NCBI GenBank assembly: GCA_903813345.2
Contig: CAIIXF020000012.1
Location: 35,634,528-35,698,527 of the forward strand
Direction of reading: 5' to 3'
Length of the DNA stretch: 64,000 nt
Source: Owenia fusiformis
Taxonomy: Eukaryota > Annelida > Polychaeta > Sabellida > Oweniidae
The position numbers and the translations under genes were made by a program. The notes under the pieces were generated by a model. The model saw nothing but the letters and a program-made list of their open reading frames with translations. It ran no database searches and was not told where the DNA came from. This document shows, piece by piece, positions 58,401 through 64,000 of the stretch; positions within the stretch are counted from its first letter, which is position 1, and every line of letters begins with the position of its first letter.

Positions 58401-59540
58401 TATGTCATGTCAAGATGTGCTTTAGATATGTTCCATAAATGGACCCTTGTTGCATCAGCAATTTTCTAGAAATTAATATTGATATTCATCAAGTAAAAAT
58501 TGTCCACTCAAATTATAAAAAAGAAGATGCCACAATTTTCCCACTTTGATATGACCCCTGTTCAACAATATATCTGATGGAACGAAAATTGTCAGGATAC
58601 ATTCTAGTTATATGGCATATAGCAATTACATTCTAGTTATATAGCACTGTCTCTCGCAGCGTCAGTAATTGTATTTGATATTGGATTCGGAGACTTATGA
58701 GAGACCATTCACTGAGAGACCAAACATCATCTTAGTAAATCACAAGAAATTGTCATTTTGAAATTATCATTAAGGAATGGATGGTTCTACATTGTGATAA
58801 ACTCCATCATTCTCTATCTCTACAATTCTGCTATGTAGCAGAGAGATAGATGATATGTATCAGAATAATACTAGTTATTTGGATTAAAGATGTATAGGGA
58901 TGAAGCAGTGTAACTATGTGACATCCTTATAATAAGGATAATAGGCTCGAGGATAGAAATAACAACTTACCAGGTATGATATTTATACATTCATCATAAT
59001 GGTTGAATTAGTATTCAAGCCTTAAAGGCCACTATGTGATATCCATAGGTAGGCTGAACGGCAGTTAAAGCAGAATGTAATTTAATACATTCATGGCAGC
59101 CAATATAGCTCTCTGAGAATTTGGGTCAGGTTTGGTTTACGAGGATGAGATGTTAAGAGATAAATAATATTCAAGAGTAAACGTTTTTTTAAAGATAATG
59201 GAACTAATGACATTATGTCACATCCATATGCATGAATCCTAATGCAGACTGGGGGATTTGTGACACTATCAGTTATTGTGACCTATTGGGTACATTTAAC
59301 CTTTTTACAGAAGCTTCTCTTTCAGTAGCGATCGATTTTTCCTTGAGTAATAGTTCTTTGTCCCTCGTCAACTGAAAAAGCATTCTATTCATTTTGATAT
59401 TCCATTTGAGGAATTTCAGTTGGCAGAGGGAGCCACTGCTCTCTACCCCCCCCCCCTCTTAATTGGTTATTTGTGTTATGAATAAGGGCCTACCTACATT
59501 TGTTAGTTAAGGGATCTGTCCTGAATGAATGCCACTTGGA
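58401..59540. other. Unassigned DNA
   Basis: No supported gene. ACATTCTAGTTATAT is duplicated at 58598 and 58627. Confidence 0.4.
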
Positions 59541-59554
59541 CCACCTTAAAGTGT

Positions 59555-59742
59555 TCAGATTAGCAGGTGTTCACATTTCAAGGTTTCTTTAGACAGAGGT
59601 GAGTGAGTTAATGGGAGATTGGGACAAATAGTGTTCACATTGAGAGGTGTTCACATTAGAGAGGTGTTCACATTGATTAGAGAGGTGTTCACATTAGAGA
59701 CATGTTCACATTGTGAGGTGTTCACATTAGAGAGGTTTTAAA
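59555..59742. repeat. MITE remnant with GTTCACATTAGAGAGGT repeats
   Basis: The left part matches the MITE at 56294-56468 (GATTAGCAGGTGTTCACATT). It then expands into six or seven short GTTCACATT-AGAGGT units. Confidence 0.7.
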
Positions 59743-60180
59743 GTTATATGATAATCATATCCATAATAGAATATCAGTCTGAGATGTTAAATATTTGATT
59801 TTCTGATGTAGAACATCATGAAGTTAATAGATGAGAATTAGCATTCTTCAGGCATATATGTAAAAAAAATCAATGAAGCTTTGTGAATCATTTGGAATCA
59901 TAGCAAATTTTTGTTTTCTGAAAAAATTCTGTGAATCGTAGAATGTAAGTGATGTTAAATGAATGTTTAACTTTGAATGGCCTAAGCTTGTACTACTAAG
60001 GGGGTCTGTAATTACATCTGTGTATAGAATATCCTCATAGAATTTGAATAAGGCTTAATTTTTCTGACATCGCCATAGAATGTCATGTCAATCAAATCAA
60101 GATTCAAATCACGAAGTGGGCTTATTGAATCACATTAGTTTGTTCTTGTATCTGATCTTATTGAATTGTGATTTGTAAGT
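59743..60180. other. Unassigned DNA
   Basis: I see no gene or clear repeat here. Confidence 0.4.
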
Positions 60181-60194
60181 TTTGTTTGGAGGGT

Positions 60195-60345
60195 AGATTC
60201 TTTGAGGCCTATATTTTCTGCAAGTTTTGACTGTGAGGCAAAATACTTCATCATTGAGGCAAAATAGATTGAGGCAAATATTTTACTGCAAGATTTGACT
60301 GTGAGGCAAAATAGTTCATCATTGAGGCAAAATAGATTGAGGCAC
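60195..60345. repeat. Short TTGAGGCAAAATA tandem repeat
   Basis: GACTGTGAGGCAAAATA and CATCATTGAGGCAAAATAGA occur twice each with a ~70-bp period. Confidence 0.75.
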
Positions 60346-61005
60346 TTTTTGCTAACATGGTGTGCCAATTGGAGTCAACTTATCCTCACTTACTTTTATA
60401 ATTTGACCTACTTTTGCAGCTTGACTTATTTTTGAAAAAGGAATGGGTGAAAGCAACAAGTTGACTAAAAATGATTAATGATAAAATAAGGTTAATTTCC
60501 TGCTGCATTCTAAATTGTTTGTAACTTGTGTATATGAAGAAATTTACATAAATATTCACCATGAGGCCACACCATTTGGTACATTTGTACCATTTAAAGG
60601 AACAGGGATGATTCAGCTGGAATTTCCCTCAACCTGTTGAGACTGTATTAATGGTGACGCCCATAAATGCAGTGAGTTGAATTTTAAACACTGATTACTG
60701 GCTATTTGTTATGATACAGCTGTTATACCTCAAGTCTAGTCTGTTAGAATCACTTTTATGAATGAACAAAATATACGAACGTACAAACGTAAGAATGTAT
60801 TTGAAAAAAGAGAGGAAATTCCCCAAGATTCTCAGATGTACCTTTCTCGCTGTAAAGATGAACCTCCTCTAATAAGGGATAAAAAGTAGAGGTTATTAGA
60901 TGCAGGCCCGTAGCCAGAGGGGGAGCTACAGAAGTATATTGATTCAGACTTTTTCAATTTAAACTTTAAAAATAAAGTCTAACAATTGTATTGCCTTGAA
61001 CTCAT
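60346..61005. other. Unassigned DNA
   Basis: I see no gene or clear repeat here. Confidence 0.4.
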
Positions 61006-61007
61006 TA

Positions 61008-61338
61008 TGTTTGCCTCACCTATTTAAATTTGCCTCACCTATTTACATTTGTGCACCTATTTAGATTTGCCTCACCTATTTACATTTGTGCACCTATTTA
61101 GATTTGCCTCACCTATTTACATTTGTGCACCTATTTAAATTTGCCTCACCTATTTACATTTGTGCACCTATTTAGATTTGCCTCACCTATCTACATTTGT
61201 GCACCTATTTAAATTTGCCTCACCTATTTACATTTGTGTACCTATTTAGATTTGCCTCACCTATTTACATTTGTGCACCTATTTAAATTTGCCTCACCTA
61301 TTTACATTTGTGTACCTATTTAGATTTGCCGCACCTAT
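61008..61338. repeat. 38-bp minisatellite, about nine copies
   Basis: Units read TTTGCCTCACCTATTTACAT then TTGTGCACCTATTTAGA, alternating AAATTTGCC and AGATTTGCC, which suggests a two-unit higher-order period. Confidence 0.92.
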
Positions 61339-61756
61339 TGTTAGATTCTTGGGTTCTTTACCAACATAGATCCTAATGATGAATGAGTCTTAAATCAACA
61401 TAACAAACATTTTTTCTCATAAATTACTAATTTGTTAACCCTTTGTTGGACAAACCCACATTATTGCCCTCTTTAGATTACTGATAAAGGATAAATTGAA
61501 CTAGATGAGCCAATCAGAACCTGAAAAGGAAAGACAGTTATATTAAATGTGGCATAATAGCATGATTTGATTGGTTTGATTTGATAATATTAGGATTATA
61601 TGAATAAACAGTAAAATTTGCATTTCAGAATATACAAACACCTCTCAATTTGAACTCTTCTTTGTGGTGACATATTGTTAAGTGTCCATTTCTTGTGGCA
61701 GTGGTTGGTGTTCTGCATTTATTGGTTGGTAGTTGGTGTTTTGTGTTTGGCAGCTG
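61339..61756. other. Unassigned DNA
   Basis: No supported gene. The end carries TTGGTAGTTGGTGTTTTGTG, shared with the sequence before motif copy C. Confidence 0.4.
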
Positions 61757-61805
61757 TAGCAAATGGCAGGCGGTGACATTTAACATGTTAATGCCTTGTT
61801 TAATC
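61757..61805 (+). repeat. Recurrent ~45-bp motif, copy E
   Basis: It reads TAGCAAATGGCAGGCGGTGA then CATTTAACATGTTAATGCCT, about 300 bases before the large 25-bp array. Confidence 0.75.
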
Positions 61806-62083
61806 TGCCAAGCCCATGTTAAAAAACTCAAAATGTGAACACCTGCCAAGCTGACTGAAATGATCAGTCTTAGGAAGAGGCTACCAATCATTGACCTCAG
61901 ATTAGTTCATGTCTGCGTAGAGTCATAAATAATAGAGGGGGTGCAGACTACATTATAGCTACCGTAAACCAACCGGATGTATGGTTAATAAAATTTCTAA
62001 ATTCGTTTTTAGGAAGCTTGAAGTTACTGTACGTAGCATTCAGATTTACCGCAGTTTCTCTTTTTGGAACACTTGTAAGGGCT
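61806..62083. other. Spacer before the 25-bp array
   Basis: I see no gene in this stretch. Confidence 0.4.
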
Positions 62084-64000
62084 ACACTTCCCTACATATG
62101 TATGGGCTACACTCCCCTGCATAAGTATGGGCTACACTCCCCTACATAAGTATGGGCTACACTCCCCTACATAAGTATGGGCTACACTCCCCTACATAAG
62201 TATGTGCTACACTCCCCTACATAAGTATGGGCTACACTCCCCTACATAAGTATGGGCTACACTCCCCTACATAAGTATGTGCTACACTCCCCTACATATG
62301 TATGGGCTACACTCCCCTGCATAAGTATGGGCTACACTCCCCTACATAAGTATGTGCTACACTCCCCTACATAAGTATGGGCTACACTCCCCTGCATAAG
62401 TATGGGCTACACTCCCCTACATAAGTATGTGCTACACTCCCCTACATAAGTATGTGCTACACTCCCCTGCATAAGTATGGGCTACACTCCCCTACATAAG
62501 TATGTGCTACACTCCCCTACATAAGTATGGGCTACACTCCCCTGCATAAGTATGGGCTACACTCCCCTACATAAGTATGGGCTACACTCCCCTACATAAG
62601 TATGGGCTACACTCCCCTGCATAAGTATGGGCTACACTCCCCTGCATAAGTATGGGCTACACTCCCCTACATAAGTATGTGCTACACTCCCCTACATAAG
62701 TATGTGCTACACTCCCCTACATATGTATGGGCTACACTCCCCTGCATAAGTATGGGCTACACTCCCCTACATAAGTATGTGCTACACTCCCCTACATAAG
62801 TATGTGCTACACTCCCCTACATATGTATGGGCTACACTCCCCTGCATAAGTATGGGCTACACTCCCCTACATAAGTATGTGCTACACTCCCCTACATAAG
62901 TATGGGCTACACTCCCCTGCATAAGTATGTGCTACACTCCCCTACATAAGTATGGGCTACACTCCCCTACATAAGTATGGGCTACACTCCCCTGCATAAG
63001 TATGTGCTACACTCCCCTACATTAGTATGGGCTACACTCCCCTACATTAGTATGGGCTACACTCCCCTACATAAGTATGGGCTACACTCCCCTACATAAG
63101 TATGTGCTACACTCCCCTACATATGTATGGGCTACACTCCCCTGCATAAGTATGGGCTACACTCCCCTACATAAGTATGTGCTACACTCCCCTACATAAG
63201 TATGGGCTACACTCCCCTACATTAGTATGGGCTACACTCCCCTACATAAGTATGGGCTACACTCCCCTACATAAGTATGGGCTACACTCCCCAGCATAAG
63301 TATGGGCTACACTCCCCTACATAAGTATGGGCTACACTTCCCTACATATGTATGGGCTACACTCCCCTGCATAAGTATGGGCTACACTCCCCTACATAAG
63401 TATGGGCTACACTCCCCTACATATGTATGGGCTACACTCCCCTGCATAAGTATGGGCTACACTCCCCTGCATAAGTATGGGCTACACTCCCCTACATAAG
63501 TATGGGCTACACTCCCCTACATAAGTATGTGCTACACTCCCCTACATAAGTATGTGCTACACTCCCCTACATAAGTATGTGCTACACTCCCCTACATAAG
63601 TATGTGCTACACTCCCCTACATATGTATGGGCTACACTCCCCTGCATAAGTATGGGCTACACTCCCCTACATAAGTATGTGCTACACTCCCCTACATAAG
63701 CAAGGGCTACACTCCCCTGCATAAGTATGGGCTACACTCCCCTGCATAAGTATGGGCTACACTCCCCTACATAAGTATGTGCTACACTCCCCTACATAAG
63801 TATGGGCTACACTCCCCTGCATAAGTATGGGCTACACTCCCCTACATAAGTATGGGCTACACTCCCCTACATAAGTATGTGCTACACTCCCCTACATAAG
63901 TATGTGCTACACTCCCCTACATATGTATGTGCTACACTCCCCTACATATGTATGGGCTACACTCCCCTGCATAAGTATGGGCTACACTCCCCTACATAAG
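62084..64000. repeat. 25-bp minisatellite, about 77 copies, continuing past the right edge
   Basis: Units read GGGCTACACTCCCCTACATA then AGTAT. Variants are TGTGCTACA for TGGGCTACA, CCTGCATAAG for CCTACATAAG, and CATATGTATG for CATAAGTATG. CATATG units recur irregularly (for example near 62095, 62295, 62720, 62817, 63117, 63345, 63618) and are each followed by a CCTGCATAAG unit, which implies a higher-order repeat. Frames across it are not genes. Confidence 0.97.

Overview
The window is AT-rich, repeat-dense animal DNA, most likely from a marine invertebrate. Three things point there: a spliced gene joining a nucleotidyltransferase-like domain to tetratricopeptide repeats behind a 2A-like leader, Ty3/gypsy and L1/Tx1-like retroelements, and many small inverted-repeat transposons and minisatellites. 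I cannot name the species. No bacterial operons, rRNA, tRNA or CRISPR were seen.

Layout. 1-6916: 5' part of a Ty3/gypsy retrotransposon on the minus strand (LTR, primer-binding site, gag, protease, RT/RNase H), running off the left edge with its frames open. 7030-9150: copy 1 of a large dispersed repeat that ends in a 63-bp minisatellite and carries a nested 348-bp MITE. 9430-14830: a ~345-bp tandem repeat split by a LINE (10197-14521) with a 16-bp target duplication, poly(A) tail and one frameshift in ORF2. 15300-19340: minisatellite and satellite arrays. 19976-23092: three inverted-repeat elements. 23513-27194 (minus strand): the only convincing cellular gene. Exon 1 encodes a 57-residue leader with a 2A-like NPGP motif. 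A 690-bp intron made of 43-bp repeats follows, then a DUF294-like nucleotidyltransferase region and eight TPRs, with one frame break between the last two.

27630-32920: copy 2 of the large dispersed repeat, opened by a 3087-bp non-autonomous DNA transposon (28672-31758) that itself holds a 772-bp hAT-like element. Copies 1 and 2 serve as each other's empty sites, which fixes the insertion boundaries. 34030-40660: further arrays and dispersed repeats. 40938-51340: a CCATGG-rich foldback island split by a very young LTR retrotransposon (41626-49957) with two 1948-bp LTRs, a 4-bp target duplication and a single 1319-residue Gag-protease ORF but no RT or integrase. 51340-64000: minisatellite arrays, two pogo/mariner-like MITEs, and a 25-bp array that runs off the right edge.

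The gene and the mobile elements appear independent. The candidate of most interest is the 2A-leader/nucleotidyltransferase/TPR gene. By analogy with 2A-led NLR genes of sea urchins it may make a leader-released protein by ribosome skipping, possibly an innate-immune protein; that role is inference. A ~45-bp motif recurring five times near minisatellites, and the large transposon with TCCCGCGAA-rich ends, are the other signals not explained by standard annotation.
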